From: Bacteroidetes bacterium HGW-Bacteroidetes-6
Lineage (GTDB): Bacteria > Bacteroidota > Bacteroidia > Bacteroidales > DTU049
Direction: 5' to 3'
NCBI GenBank assembly: GCA_002842495.1
Contig: PHDB01000015.1
Location: 1 to 60,422, forward strand
Length of the DNA: 60,422 nt
The position numbers and the translations under genes were made by a program. The notes under the pieces were generated by a model. It saw only the letters and a program-made list of their open reading frames with translations. It did no database searches and was not told where the DNA came from. Position 1 is the stretch's first letter; each line of letters starts with the position of its first letter. Below are positions 16,079 to 24,601 of the stretch, piece by piece.

Positions 16079-17050
16079 TTAGTAGTCAGCAACAACAATT
16101 TTTTTATAGGCTATAACGCAGTTGTCCTGAATTAATTGGCAAAAGTATATTCCACAGGGGAGATTGTTGCGCTCAATAAGAATGGTTTGACCCGAAATGC
16201 TTTCAATTATTCTCACCCGATTGCCGGCGGCATCGAAAATAGTCAAAACAGCATCTTTCAAAACCACATCCGATTGAATGGTTGTTGTTTGCGAAAATGG
16301 ATTCGGGAATGCAAGAAGTTCTAATTCATTATCTGGTTCAGGCAAACTTTCAATGATGGGTTGGCAACCCATCTCGGAATTGTACCCCGATTCAAAAAGA
16401 GTCGTCGAGCCGTTTTTGACACAAACGAGGTAGCGATCTGTAAAATCCATGGCATAGTCGCATATACCATCAATCAACCCCGAGCTGCTACCAATGCCTT
16501 CAATTATATATGGGAGAAAGTAATAATTCCCAATAGTATAGCAACTGTCAAGATTCCATCTTCTGCGATAACTGCCATCTACCATTACTGAATCAACTGA
16601 ATTAACGGTTTTGGGGAACGAATAAAACTGACCTGGGATTCCTTTAACTGTATCACCTGGCAACAAATTATAATCAAAAAGCAACGAATCTGTATTTGTC
16701 CCTTCATAAACAAAGAAGGTTTTATCCGCAACAGGGTCATCGCGAAGAGCCCCCAAATAGCAAGGAGGTTTGCTCTGAGGTACTGGCCAAAGAGGATGAA
16801 CATTGATATGAGTTGTGAATAAATACGATCTGTAAATTTTTTTATATGTCTTTGCATTAATGATGGTGTCCCCGCTTACATAATAATGGAAATAGCTATC
16901 ATAATAATAAAAAAACTGAAAAGGATTATGAACATCGTAATCTACCCTCCACATGGCAGAATCAGGAAAAGAATGGTAAACATTTGTCTGGCAATTTCCT
17001 CTGCTCAGAAAAGAAAGGATCAAAATGATAACCAACCATATTTTTTTCAT
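16079..17050 (-). CDS. T9SS type A cargo protein, 323 aa
   Basis: ATG at 17050 (MKKIWLVIILILSFLSRGNC) with a signal peptide ending near 'GNCQ'. The mature N-terminal ~215 residues are a beta-rich domain of unknown function ('YVSGDTIINAKTYKKIYRSY', 'GTNTDSLLFDYNLLPGDTVK'). The last ~85 residues are a T9SS type A sorting domain: 'LELLAFPNPFSQTTTIQSDV', 'VLTIFDAAGNRVR', 'LPCGIYFCQLIQ..YKKIVV'. The protein is thus exported across the outer membrane and often surface-attached. It is monocistronic; no close upstream promoter match. Confidence 0.9.
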   Translation of the reverse strand: MKKIWLVIILILSFLSRGNCQTNVYHSFPDSAMWRVDYDVHNPFQFFYYYDSYFHYYVSGDTIINAKTYKKIYRSYLFTTHINVHPLWPVPQSKPPCYLGALRDDPVADKTFFVYEGTNTDSLLFDYNLLPGDTVKGIPGQFYSFPKTVNSVDSVMVDGSYRRRWNLDSCYTIGNYYFLPYIIEGIGSSSGLIDGICDYAMDFTDRYLVCVKNGSTTLFESGYNSEMGCQPIIESLPEPDNELELLAFPNPFSQTTTIQSDVVLKDAVLTIFDAAGNRVRIIESISGQTILIERNNLPCGIYFCQLIQDNCVIAYKKIVVADY

Positions 17051-17283
17051 ACCGAATGGAACTTTATGTAAAGATAAACATGTTTTACAAACAGAAAAAT
17101 TGGAGTATCATAATATTCCAGGCTAAAGGTTTCGATGCAGCAGTTGTAAAATACGGTTTGCATTCCGATACGATGTTAACCCGGACATGTACCGACCGTT
17201 CAGTGAAAAAATATTGAGAATGGATGATTTGGTTTATAACAAAAAACAAAAAACATCGTTAATTGCGCACAAGCACATGACGG

Positions 17284-19665
17284 ATGAGACTATTTTTTTT
17301 GACATTTTTTGTTTTTGTTTCGGCGCATTCGCCTGCTCAATCTGTATCCATTTTTGTTTCGGACCGATCGGGTAATCCTGTTCCCGGAGCAACGGTTTGC
17401 CTGATGCCTTCGGCCGATACGGCAAAGAAAGTATATGTGGCCACCGACCCTAACGGTTCCGCCGTTTTCACCGGCATCCAGGATGGGGTTTACATTATCC
17501 GGATAACCAATATCGGGTTTCTGAAACTGGAAAAGAATATTCTGGTGAACAGCGAAAACCGGCGCTTTGTGTTTACACTGAGCGACAACGAAGTGCAACT
17601 GAACGCCGTGACCATCACGGCCGAACGGCCTTTTATCCATCAGGAGGAAGACAAGATGATTGTGGATCCATCGCCCATGGTGGGTATCAGCAGCAATACA
17701 CTCGAAGTTCTTGAGAGCACACCCGGAATTTACGTCGATTACGAATCCGGAATTTACCTTTCGAGTACCACTCCGGCTGTGGTTTATATCAACGGACGCG
17801 AGCAGAAACTGAGCAATCAGGATATCATGAATATGCTGCGCAACCTGCCACCCGGGAGTATTGAAAGAATAGAGATTCTCCGGACACCTTCGAGCAAATA
17901 CGATGCTGAAAGTACGGGCGGTATTGTGAATGTGGTTCTGAAAAAGGGAGTAAAACTGGGCCGCTTCGGCAATATGGCCATCGGTATGAATCAGGGAAAA
18001 TACGGTAATCGTTACGCCGGATTTAATTTCAACAACAGCGGAGACAAAACCACTTTTTATCTGAATATGAATTACAATCGCAACGATATGCAGGAAGAAA
18101 CCGGCATCGATCGCGGTATCGGAACCGATGCATTTCTGAACCAGACAAACAGTGCCCGCAAAACGAACGATCAGACCTATCTCGGTTTCGGAATAACCTA
18201 CGATCTGAACGAAAAAGCAAGCGTAAGCTACGACGGGCGCCTGAGTTACAGCGACCGGCTTACCAATACGGCGAGCCTCAGCCAAACAAGCAACAGCAGC
18301 GAATTATTGCTGGCCGAAAGCAACGATTTGCTGAAAAACAGCTACTGGCAATGGAATTTTATTAACGATTTCGGATTGAATGTGAAAACCGATACACTTG
18401 GCTCGGAGTGGGATACGAAATTCAGCTTCAGCAGTACGCCGGTACGCGGAAATCAGCAGTATTCATCAGCTTATACGATACCGTTCGATACGATTCTGAA
18501 AGGCGAAGGCTACACGAAAACTCCCCGGAAATTTCTGATGTTTCAGAGCGACCTGACACAACAACTACCGCATAAGATCAAGCTGGAAACCGGGATCAAA
18601 GGTTCCTGGCAGGATTTCAGCAGCCAATCGGTCTTTCACAACACCCATGATGGCAGTTACGACATCGATTCGGGCAAAAGCAACACCTACTCCTACCGCG
18701 AAGGTATCGGGGCGGCATATATGCAGGCATCAAAAAGTCTCTGGGCAAACATCATTCTGAAAACAGGATGCCGGTTTGAATATACATACATGGACGGACA
18801 GCAGACATTTCCGTCCGATACCGGTTTCCGGGTGAACCAGGCCGGACTTTTCCCTTACGTGTATTTGAGCCGGAAGCTACCGACAATTCTGGGGATCTCA
18901 CTCAATACCTATATGATCTACCGGCGCACCCTTTCGCGGCCGGGATACGACGAACTCAATCCGGCACTGAATTATATCTCTCCGTTTCTCTACCAAAGCG
19001 GGAATCCGGAACTGAAACCGCAATATACGGACAATGTTGAATTCAACATCAGCTACGAGGATGTGCCGGTTTTTGCCATCGGGGTGAACAAAACCCGCGA
19101 TATTTTTGCCGATGTGCTCTACGAAGATCCGCGTGAGCCCGGTTCGCTGATTATGACAACCGATAATCTGGGCAGCAGTAGCGAAACTTATCTCCGGGGG
19201 CTTGTCGGTATTCCTCCGGGTGGACGCTACTTTTTTGCGCTTGGCGGTCAGTATAATCTCACGGAATACAACGGCTATTACAATGGCGAACCGCTTTCGT
19301 GGGAACACGGCAGCTGGCGCTTTTTTACGTTCCACTCGCTGAAAATAAGCAAAAACACCAAATTCAACATGGGTGGATTTTACTTGCTGAAGGGGCAACA
19401 GGGGTTTTACGAGCTTGGGAACTTCGGATCTCTCAATATGAACATTACCCAAATGTTATTTCGCCAGAAACTGATGGTGAGCATTTATGCCCGCGATATT
19501 TTCACCACCATGAAAATGAGTTTTACACTGAATCAGGGCGATATTTCCGCAGCGGGCGACCGGTATTCGGATACGCACAGATTCGGGATCAATATCCGCT
19601 ACAACTTTGGAATCGGGAAAAAGGAACACAGCAACGGTTTCAATATTCCCGACGATGCCATGTAG
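17284..19665 (+). CDS. TonB-dependent receptor / OMP beta-barrel protein, 793 aa
   Basis: ATG at 17284 gives the signal peptide MRLFFLTFFVFVSAHSPAQ. Residues 20-100 are a CarboxypepD_reg-like domain (SDRSGNPVPGATVCLMP..FTGIQDGVYIIRI). A plug-like region follows ('VTITAERPFIHQEEDKMIVD', 'VYINGREQKLSNQDIMNMLR', 'IERIEILRTPSSKYDAESTG', 'GIVNVVLKK'), then an outer-membrane beta-barrel up to 'FGINIRYNFGIGKK'. This is the usual layout of the Bacteroidota OMP_b-brl_3 family; no clear TonB box is seen. Ligand unknown: no adjacent SusD-like gene is present. GC-richer codon use than its neighbours. Confidence 0.88.
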   Translation: MRLFFLTFFVFVSAHSPAQSVSIFVSDRSGNPVPGATVCLMPSADTAKKVYVATDPNGSAVFTGIQDGVYIIRITNIGFLKLEKNILVNSENRRFVFTLSDNEVQLNAVTITAERPFIHQEEDKMIVDPSPMVGISSNTLEVLESTPGIYVDYESGIYLSSTTPAVVYINGREQKLSNQDIMNMLRNLPPGSIERIEILRTPSSKYDAESTGGIVNVVLKKGVKLGRFGNMAIGMNQGKYGNRYAGFNFNNSGDKTTFYLNMNYNRNDMQEETGIDRGIGTDAFLNQTNSARKTNDQTYLGFGITYDLNEKASVSYDGRLSYSDRLTNTASLSQTSNSSELLLAESNDLLKNSYWQWNFINDFGLNVKTDTLGSEWDTKFSFSSTPVRGNQQYSSAYTIPFDTILKGEGYTKTPRKFLMFQSDLTQQLPHKIKLETGIKGSWQDFSSQSVFHNTHDGSYDIDSGKSNTYSYREGIGAAYMQASKSLWANIILKTGCRFEYTYMDGQQTFPSDTGFRVNQAGLFPYVYLSRKLPTILGISLNTYMIYRRTLSRPGYDELNPALNYISPFLYQSGNPELKPQYTDNVEFNISYEDVPVFAIGVNKTRDIFADVLYEDPREPGSLIMTTDNLGSSSETYLRGLVGIPPGGRYFFALGGQYNLTEYNGYYNGEPLSWEHGSWRFFTFHSLKISKNTKFNMGGFYLLKGQQGFYELGNFGSLNMNITQMLFRQKLMVSIYARDIFTTMKMSFTLNQGDISAAGDRYSDTHRFGINIRYNFGIGKKEHSNGFNIPDDAM

Positions 19666-19775
19666 AAAGTCGGCGCTGTAATTTGTTCCGGGTTTTTTGC
19701 GACCCCGGGATTGCTGCAACTGAACATAGATTTCCCATTAATCATTTTTGAATACAAAATAAGCAGCATGATTAT

Positions 19776-19807
19776 AAAAAAAGGTTACCCTTACGGTAAC
19801 CTTTTTT
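19776..19807. terminator. Bidirectional rho-independent terminator
   Basis: A tract, GGTTACC (19783-19789), 5-base loop, GGTAACC (19795-19801), then T tract. It lies directly behind the tRNA-Pro gene (minus strand) and 110 bases after the TonB-receptor stop (plus strand), so it can end both transcripts. Confidence 0.9.
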
Positions 19808-19814
19808 CTGTTTG

Positions 19815-19888
19815 TCGGAGCGGTCCGACTCGAACGGACGACCACTTGGCCCCCAGCCAAGTACGCTAGCCAACTGCGCCACGCCCCG
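19815..19888 (-). tRNA. tRNA-Pro (anticodon GGG)
   Basis: Read on the minus strand the cloverleaf is complete: acceptor CGGGGCG / CGCTCCG plus discriminator A, D-arm, anticodon stem CTTGG / CCAAG with loop CTGGGGG (anticodon GGG, plus-strand 19852-19854), and T-arm GTCCG / CGGAC with TTCGAGT loop. 74 nt. CCA is not encoded. It reads the proline codons CCC/CCU. Confidence 0.95.
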
Positions 19889-20083
19889 ATTTGAGGATGC
19901 AAAGATATAACTTTTTTATTATTGCATTCAATTGTAAGGAATATTATTTTGTACTTTCGCTATAATGTCTTCGGAAGTGGATGAGTAATGAGATCAATTG
20001 ATGTTGTGCAAGAATAAAAAACAATCGCTTAACAACTTTGCTAACCATATTTATCGAATATTTCATTTTTTTTTTCAATTCGC

Positions 20084-20114
20084 TTTGTTATTTCGGGAAA
20101 AGTTTCTAATTTTG
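20084..20114 (+). promoter_or_regulatory. Promoter of the L31 gene
   Basis: TTTG (20084-20087), 19 bases, then TAATTTTG (20107-20114): a full match to the Bacteroidota consensus TTTG-N19-21-TAnnTTTG. The ATG follows at 20135. This is the clearest promoter in the window. Confidence 0.75.
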
Positions 20115-20134
20115 CAGCCCCAAATAATAAAGAC

Positions 20135-20407
20135 ATGAAAAAAGGAATACATCCAGAGAGCTACCGTTTTGTTGTTTTCAAAGATATGTCGAACGACTAC
20201 TCTTTTGTCACACGTTCAACTGCACAAACCAAAGAAACCATTGTTTGGGAAGACGGTAAAGAATATCCATTGGTAAAACTTGAAATTTCGCACACATCGC
20301 ATCCATTCTTTACAGGAAAAATGAAGCTTGTTGATACAGCAGGTCGTGTTGATAAATTCAAAAGCCGTTACCAGAAACATTACGACAAGAAAAACGACGC
20401 TCAATAA
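20135..20407 (+). CDS. rpmE2: Ribosomal protein L31 type B, 90 aa
   Basis: ATG at 20135 ([20 protein letters not shown]). The sequence has the type B hallmarks: 'GIHPESY', 'VFKDMS', 'SFVTRST', '[20 protein letters not shown]', '[10 protein letters not shown]'. It lacks the CxxC zinc-binding pairs of type A L31. It is a component of the 50S subunit. Promoter at 20084-20114 and terminator at 20431-20455 frame it as a single-gene unit. Confidence 0.96.
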   Translation: MKKGIHPESYRFVVFKDMSNDYSFVTRSTAQTKETIVWEDGKEYPLVKLEISHTSHPFFTGKMKLVDTAGRVDKFKSRYQKHYDKKNDAQ

Positions 20408-20430
20408 AAAATCGTTTTTACATATTTCAA

Positions 20431-20455
20431 AAGCCCTGAACGAAGGGCTTTTTTT
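20431..20455 (+). terminator. Terminator after L31
   Basis: AAGCCCT (20431-20437), short loop, AGGGCTT (20444-20450) and a T tract to 20455, 24 bases after the L31 stop and 15 bases before the next gene. Confidence 0.85.
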
Positions 20456-20469
20456 ATTATTTTTACCCC

Positions 20470-21675
20470 ATGAATATCATTCTGTTCGACAGCATCAACC
20501 GAATGCACTTGTTGCCGCTCACCTACACGCGTCCGGTGGCGGCACTTAAGGCAGGCATATCAACTATAGCCGAAAAATGGGAGCGTAATTTCCCGGGTGC
20601 AGTATCTATGTTGGCGCCTGACTATTTGAAAGCAAAGTTTGCTGTTTGTATCGGGCAAAACAATGTTTTAATTGATGGCTCTATTTTACCCGACAGCCCA
20701 TTGATTGACGCAATAAATAAATTACAGCCCAACGAAGTGCTTGCTGAGGATAAAGACAATATTCTGGCAATTCGCTTAAACAAAGAAGATACAGAGAAAG
20801 TTGCCGGCTTCGATGATTATTGTCGTTTATCAATCAGCGGACTGAAATGGATAATTTATGAACATCCTGTTCGCAGCATAACCCGTCCGTGGCACTTGTT
20901 TTCGATGTGTGGAGAGCTAATCAACGACGATTTTAGAGTAATGACAGCGAATCGTACAAGTGCACCTGTTTCGGAAAGCAATCGGGTAGTAAACGCCGGC
21001 AATATTTTTATTGAAGACGGTGCTGTTTGCGAGTTTTCTATACTCAATGCATCGAATGGCCCTATATATATAGGCAAAGATGCCGAAATTATGGAAAATT
21101 GCGTTGTTCGAGGTCCTTTTGTTTTGGGCGAACATTCCACACTTAAAATTGGCGCCAAAATTTATGGGGCAACTGTTGTGGGCGACCATTGTAAAGTCGG
21201 AGGAGAAGTAAATAATTCAGTTTTTCTGGGCTATTCAAACAAAGCACATGACGGTTTTCTTGGAAATGCTGTCATTGGCGAATGGTGCAATTTGGGTGCC
21301 GACACCAACAACAGCAATCTGAAAAACACCTACGAAGAAGTGAAACTCTGGAGTCATGTCGAAAATCGATTTGTGAAAACCGGTCTTCAATTTTGTGGCC
21401 TCATCATGGGCGATCACAGCAAATGCGGAATCAATACCATGTTCAATACAGGTACAGTGGCCGGAGTTTCGTGCAATTTATACGGCGATGGCTTTCACCG
21501 CAACTACATTCCATCTTTTTCGTGGGGAAGTCCTGCACACATGACATCTTTTCAGTTCGATAAAGCCATGGTGATTGCCTCGAAAGTGATGGAACGCAGA
21601 AGTGTTGAATTGACTGATATAGAGATAGATATACTTAGATGTATCTACGACATCACATTCGAACAGCGCAGATGA
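20470..21675 (+). CDS. GlmU-like sugar-nucleotidyltransferase-family protein, 401 aa
   Basis: ATG at 20470 (MNIILFDSINRMHLLPLTYT). N-terminal region 'RMHLLPLTYTRPVAALKAGI' matches the GlmU-like family common in Bacteroidota, with a nucleotidyltransferase-like domain. From about residue 175 a left-handed beta-helix of hexapeptide repeats is seen ('GPIYIGKDAEIMENCVVRGP', 'LGEHSTLKIGAKIYGATVVG', 'FLGNAVIGEWCNLGADTNNS', 'VAGVSCNLYGDGFHRNYIPS'). Expected to act on UDP-sugar metabolism in the cytoplasm, but the substrate has not been fixed here. It is adjacent to L31, separated by a terminator. Confidence 0.88.
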   Translation: MNIILFDSINRMHLLPLTYTRPVAALKAGISTIAEKWERNFPGAVSMLAPDYLKAKFAVCIGQNNVLIDGSILPDSPLIDAINKLQPNEVLAEDKDNILAIRLNKEDTEKVAGFDDYCRLSISGLKWIIYEHPVRSITRPWHLFSMCGELINDDFRVMTANRTSAPVSESNRVVNAGNIFIEDGAVCEFSILNASNGPIYIGKDAEIMENCVVRGPFVLGEHSTLKIGAKIYGATVVGDHCKVGGEVNNSVFLGYSNKAHDGFLGNAVIGEWCNLGADTNNSNLKNTYEEVKLWSHVENRFVKTGLQFCGLIMGDHSKCGINTMFNTGTVAGVSCNLYGDGFHRNYIPSFSWGSPAHMTSFQFDKAMVIASKVMERRSVELTDIEIDILRCIYDITFEQRR

Positions 21676-21737
21676 TAAAACACATCAGGGCTTTGGCATT
21701 TTAATTGACCATAGGGTCGATTCGTTACAGAATGCAT

Positions 21738-21745
21738 TATTTTTG
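21738..21745 (+). promoter_or_regulatory. Possible -7 box for lon
   Basis: TATTTTTG fits TAnnTTTG but lies only 13 bases before the lon ATG, and no TTTG lies at the expected distance. A short leader would result. Weak. Confidence 0.3.
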
Positions 21746-21758
21746 ACAATTTGGCAGC

Positions 21759-24179
21759 ATGAAAAAAGACAAAAAAGATATTTTTCGCGGAATTATGTTC
21801 AGCGATTCGTTTCCTACCGATGGTGAATTCTTTCCGCTCATGTCGATGGAAGACGAAAAAAAGATACAAAAAGAAGGAATTCCCGAAGAGCTTCCTATTC
21901 TTCCATTAAGAAATACAGTATTGTTTCCGGGAGTGATTATCCCCATTACGGTTGGTCGTGAAAAATCGATTCAACTGGTGCGGGCAGCCTACAAATCGAA
22001 TAAGATTATAGGTGTCACCTCTCAAAAAGATGCTGAAACCGAAAACCCGGGACCCAACGACATGTTTCATGTAGGTACAGTGGCATTTATTATCAAATTG
22101 CTGCAAATGCCCGACGACTCGGTTACTATAATCATTCAGGGGCGCAACCGTTTCCAGATAGAAGAGTTCACGCAAACCGATCCTTATTTCAGAGCGCTTG
22201 TGAAACCTTTTGGACGTCCGATGCGCCTGCCAACCAACAAGCCTTTCAATGTTCTGATGAACACTGTAAAGGAAACATCGTTGCAAATAATCCGCGACTC
22301 GTCCGATATACCAACGGAAGCCAGAATTGCAATCGAAAACATCGAAAGTCCATGGTTTTTGATGCATATGATTGCCTCGAATCTGAAAATAGCACATACC
22401 GAGAAGCAGATATTGCTCGAAATGACCGATCCGGAAGAGCTCGGAACCATGTTGCTGAAATACCAGAACAACGAGTTGAAAATGCTCGAACTTAAAGAGC
22501 AAATACAGGAAAAGGTTAAACACGATATCGATAAGCAGCAGCGCGATTACTATCTAAATATGCAGCTTAAAACAATTCAGGAAGAATTGGGTGGGGCTCC
22601 TCACGAGCAGGAAATCAAAGAACTTCAGGAAAAGGCTGCAAAAAAGAAATGGAACGAAGCAACATCCGAAGTCTTTGAAAAGGAACTTGCCAAGTTGAAG
22701 CGGATGAATCCTTCGGCAGCAGAGTTCTCTATTCAATTGAACTACCTGGAAGTATTGGTTGAATTGCCCTGGAACGAATTTAGCACGGACAATATGGATC
22801 TTGACCATGCCCGCAAGATTCTGGAAGAAGACCATTACGGACTTGAGAAGGTGAAAGAACGTATTATAGAACATCTGGCGGTGCTAAAACTGAAAGGCGA
22901 CATGAAATCGCCTATTCTGTGTTTGCTTGGCCCTCCTGGTGTTGGAAAAACATCGTTGGGACGATCGATAGCCCGTGCATTGGAACGCAAATACATACGA
23001 ATGTCGTTGGGAGGATTGCGCGACGAGGCCGAAATCCGTGGTCACCGCAAAACATACATTGGAGCTATGCCAGGAAGGATTGTTCAGAATCTGAAGAAAG
23101 TTCAGACATCGAATCCTGTGTTTGTTTTAGACGAAATCGATAAAGTTTCGGGAAATACCATGCAAGGCGATCCACAAGCAGCATTGCTTGAAGTACTCGA
23201 TCCGGAACAAAATTCATCGTTCTACGACAATTATCTGGAAGTTGAATACGATTTATCGAAAATCCTTTTTATAGCTACAGCCAACAATCTTTCAACCATT
23301 CATCCGGCACTTCGCGACCGAATGGAAGTGATTGAACTAAGCGGATATACACTGGAAGAGAAAATGGAAATAGCAAAACGCCATTTGATACCCAAGCAAT
23401 TTGTCGAGAATGGAATGGAAAAGTCGAAGATGAAAATCCCTGACGAAATTGTTTCAAATATTATTTCGGATTACACGCGCGAATCGGGTGTAAGGGCGCT
23501 CGAAAAAACCATAGCCAAGGTAATCAGACACAATGCTACCGACTTTGCCATGGGCAAAAAAGTCGGAACCATCAAAAAAGCAGAATTGGAGAAAATTCTT
23601 GGTATTCCCTCGTATCATCGTGAAAAAACAAACACTAAAGCAACCATTGGTGTTGTTACCGGACTTGCCTGGACTGTTTTTGGAGGAGAAATACTGTTTG
23701 TTGAAGCAACGCTAAGCAAAGGCAAAGGTGGACTCAGTATGACCGGAAATTTGGGCGATGTAATGAAAGAGTCGGCCACACTTGCATGGGAATACATGAA
23801 ATCGCATGCAAAACTGCTGAAAATCGACCCACTGCAGCTCGAAAACAACAATGTTCATATTCATGTTCCGGAAGGAGCAACACCTAAAGACGGACCTTCG
23901 GCAGGTATCACTATTTTTAGTGCTCTCATGAGCATTATTACAGACAAACCGGTGCGTACCGATATAGCCATGACTGGCGAGATAACACTTAGAGGAAAAG
24001 TATTACCTGTTGGAGGAATTAAGGAAAAAATTCTGGCAGCCCGCCGGAGTGGGGTAAAAAACATTATTCTGTCCGAAGACAATCGAAAAGATCTGATTGA
24101 AATAGAAGAGCGTTATTTGCAGGACATCAACTTTCATTTCGTTAAAGAAATGAAAGACATTATTCCGTTGATTTTCTGA
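21759..24179 (+). CDS. lon: ATP-dependent protease La (Lon), 806 aa
   Basis: ATG at 21759 (MKKDKKDIFRGIMFSDSFPT). N-terminal substrate-binding domain about residues 45-245 ('LPILPLRNTVLFPGVIIPIT'), helical linker, AAA+ module with Walker A GPPGVGKTS (about 391-399), 'VLDEIDKVSG' Walker B and 'ATANNLSTIHPALRDRMEVI' sensor, then the Lon protease domain with catalytic Ser in 'PKDGPSAGIT' (about 713) and the Lys in 'VGGIKEKILAARRSG' (about 756). Cytoplasmic, degrades misfolded and regulatory proteins. Usual length about 780-820. Its stop abuts the next gene's stop with no gap. Confidence 0.97.
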   Translation: MKKDKKDIFRGIMFSDSFPTDGEFFPLMSMEDEKKIQKEGIPEELPILPLRNTVLFPGVIIPITVGREKSIQLVRAAYKSNKIIGVTSQKDAETENPGPNDMFHVGTVAFIIKLLQMPDDSVTIIIQGRNRFQIEEFTQTDPYFRALVKPFGRPMRLPTNKPFNVLMNTVKETSLQIIRDSSDIPTEARIAIENIESPWFLMHMIASNLKIAHTEKQILLEMTDPEELGTMLLKYQNNELKMLELKEQIQEKVKHDIDKQQRDYYLNMQLKTIQEELGGAPHEQEIKELQEKAAKKKWNEATSEVFEKELAKLKRMNPSAAEFSIQLNYLEVLVELPWNEFSTDNMDLDHARKILEEDHYGLEKVKERIIEHLAVLKLKGDMKSPILCLLGPPGVGKTSLGRSIARALERKYIRMSLGGLRDEAEIRGHRKTYIGAMPGRIVQNLKKVQTSNPVFVLDEIDKVSGNTMQGDPQAALLEVLDPEQNSSFYDNYLEVEYDLSKILFIATANNLSTIHPALRDRMEVIELSGYTLEEKMEIAKRHLIPKQFVENGMEKSKMKIPDEIVSNIISDYTRESGVRALEKTIAKVIRHNATDFAMGKKVGTIKKAELEKILGIPSYHREKTNTKATIGVVTGLAWTVFGGEILFVEATLSKGKGGLSMTGNLGDVMKESATLAWEYMKSHAKLLKIDPLQLENNNVHIHVPEGATPKDGPSAGITIFSALMSIITDKPVRTDIAMTGEITLRGKVLPVGGIKEKILAARRSGVKNIILSEDNRKDLIEIEERYLQDINFHFVKEMKDIIPLIF

Positions 24180-24593
24180 TTAAATGATGTTGTTGCCCAA
24201 CAGATCCTTTATTTCCTGACGTTTGACTTTGGAGCTTATACTGGCAGCTTTTCGCATTCCACCGCGTTTGCGAAAATAGAAGCCGCCAAAAATCCACCAG
24301 CCGACTTTCACATTAAGAATATCAAGCATTCTCAAATAATATGTATTATCGTCGGGCATGGCCTGTGTAAGATAATCGTAGGCTTCGGTATGTTTTCCTT
24401 CATTGATAAGCAATTTTGCGTTGTTAAAAACTTCGCGTCCATTGAATTTAATTTCATCTCCTCCAAGAATATTGGTGCTGCTATAAGGAATAGTAAAAAA
24501 CACATCCTCGAAAAACACGATTGCAGCTTTAGTAACTGTGCCCGATCTTAATCCTTCGTTGATGTCCGATTTTGAAACATAGATTGCTTTCAT
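24180..24593 (-). CDS. Hypothetical protein, 137 aa
   Basis: ATG at 24593 (MKAIYVSKSDINEGLRSGTV) chosen because it lies 8 bases after the stop of the upstream large T9SS protein and because longer frames run into that gene. No signal peptide or membrane helix in the first half; 'VGWWIFGGFYFRKRGGMRKA' near the C-terminus is hydrophobic followed by basic, perhaps a membrane-associated segment. Contains 'NNAKLLINEGKHTEAYDYLT' (helical, TPR-like). The two stop codons of this gene and lon are immediately adjacent (tail to tail). No recognised family. Confidence 0.7.
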   Translation of the reverse strand: MKAIYVSKSDINEGLRSGTVTKAAIVFFEDVFFTIPYSSTNILGGDEIKFNGREVFNNAKLLINEGKHTEAYDYLTQAMPDDNTYYLRMLDILNVKVGWWIFGGFYFRKRGGMRKAASISSKVKRQEIKDLLGNNII

Positions 24594-24601
24594 GGTTGGA
24601 A

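Noticed and set aside
17290..18285. 331-codon minus-strand frame antisense to the TonB receptor
   Set aside because: No family-like motifs; the opposite strand carries the signal peptide, plug and barrel.
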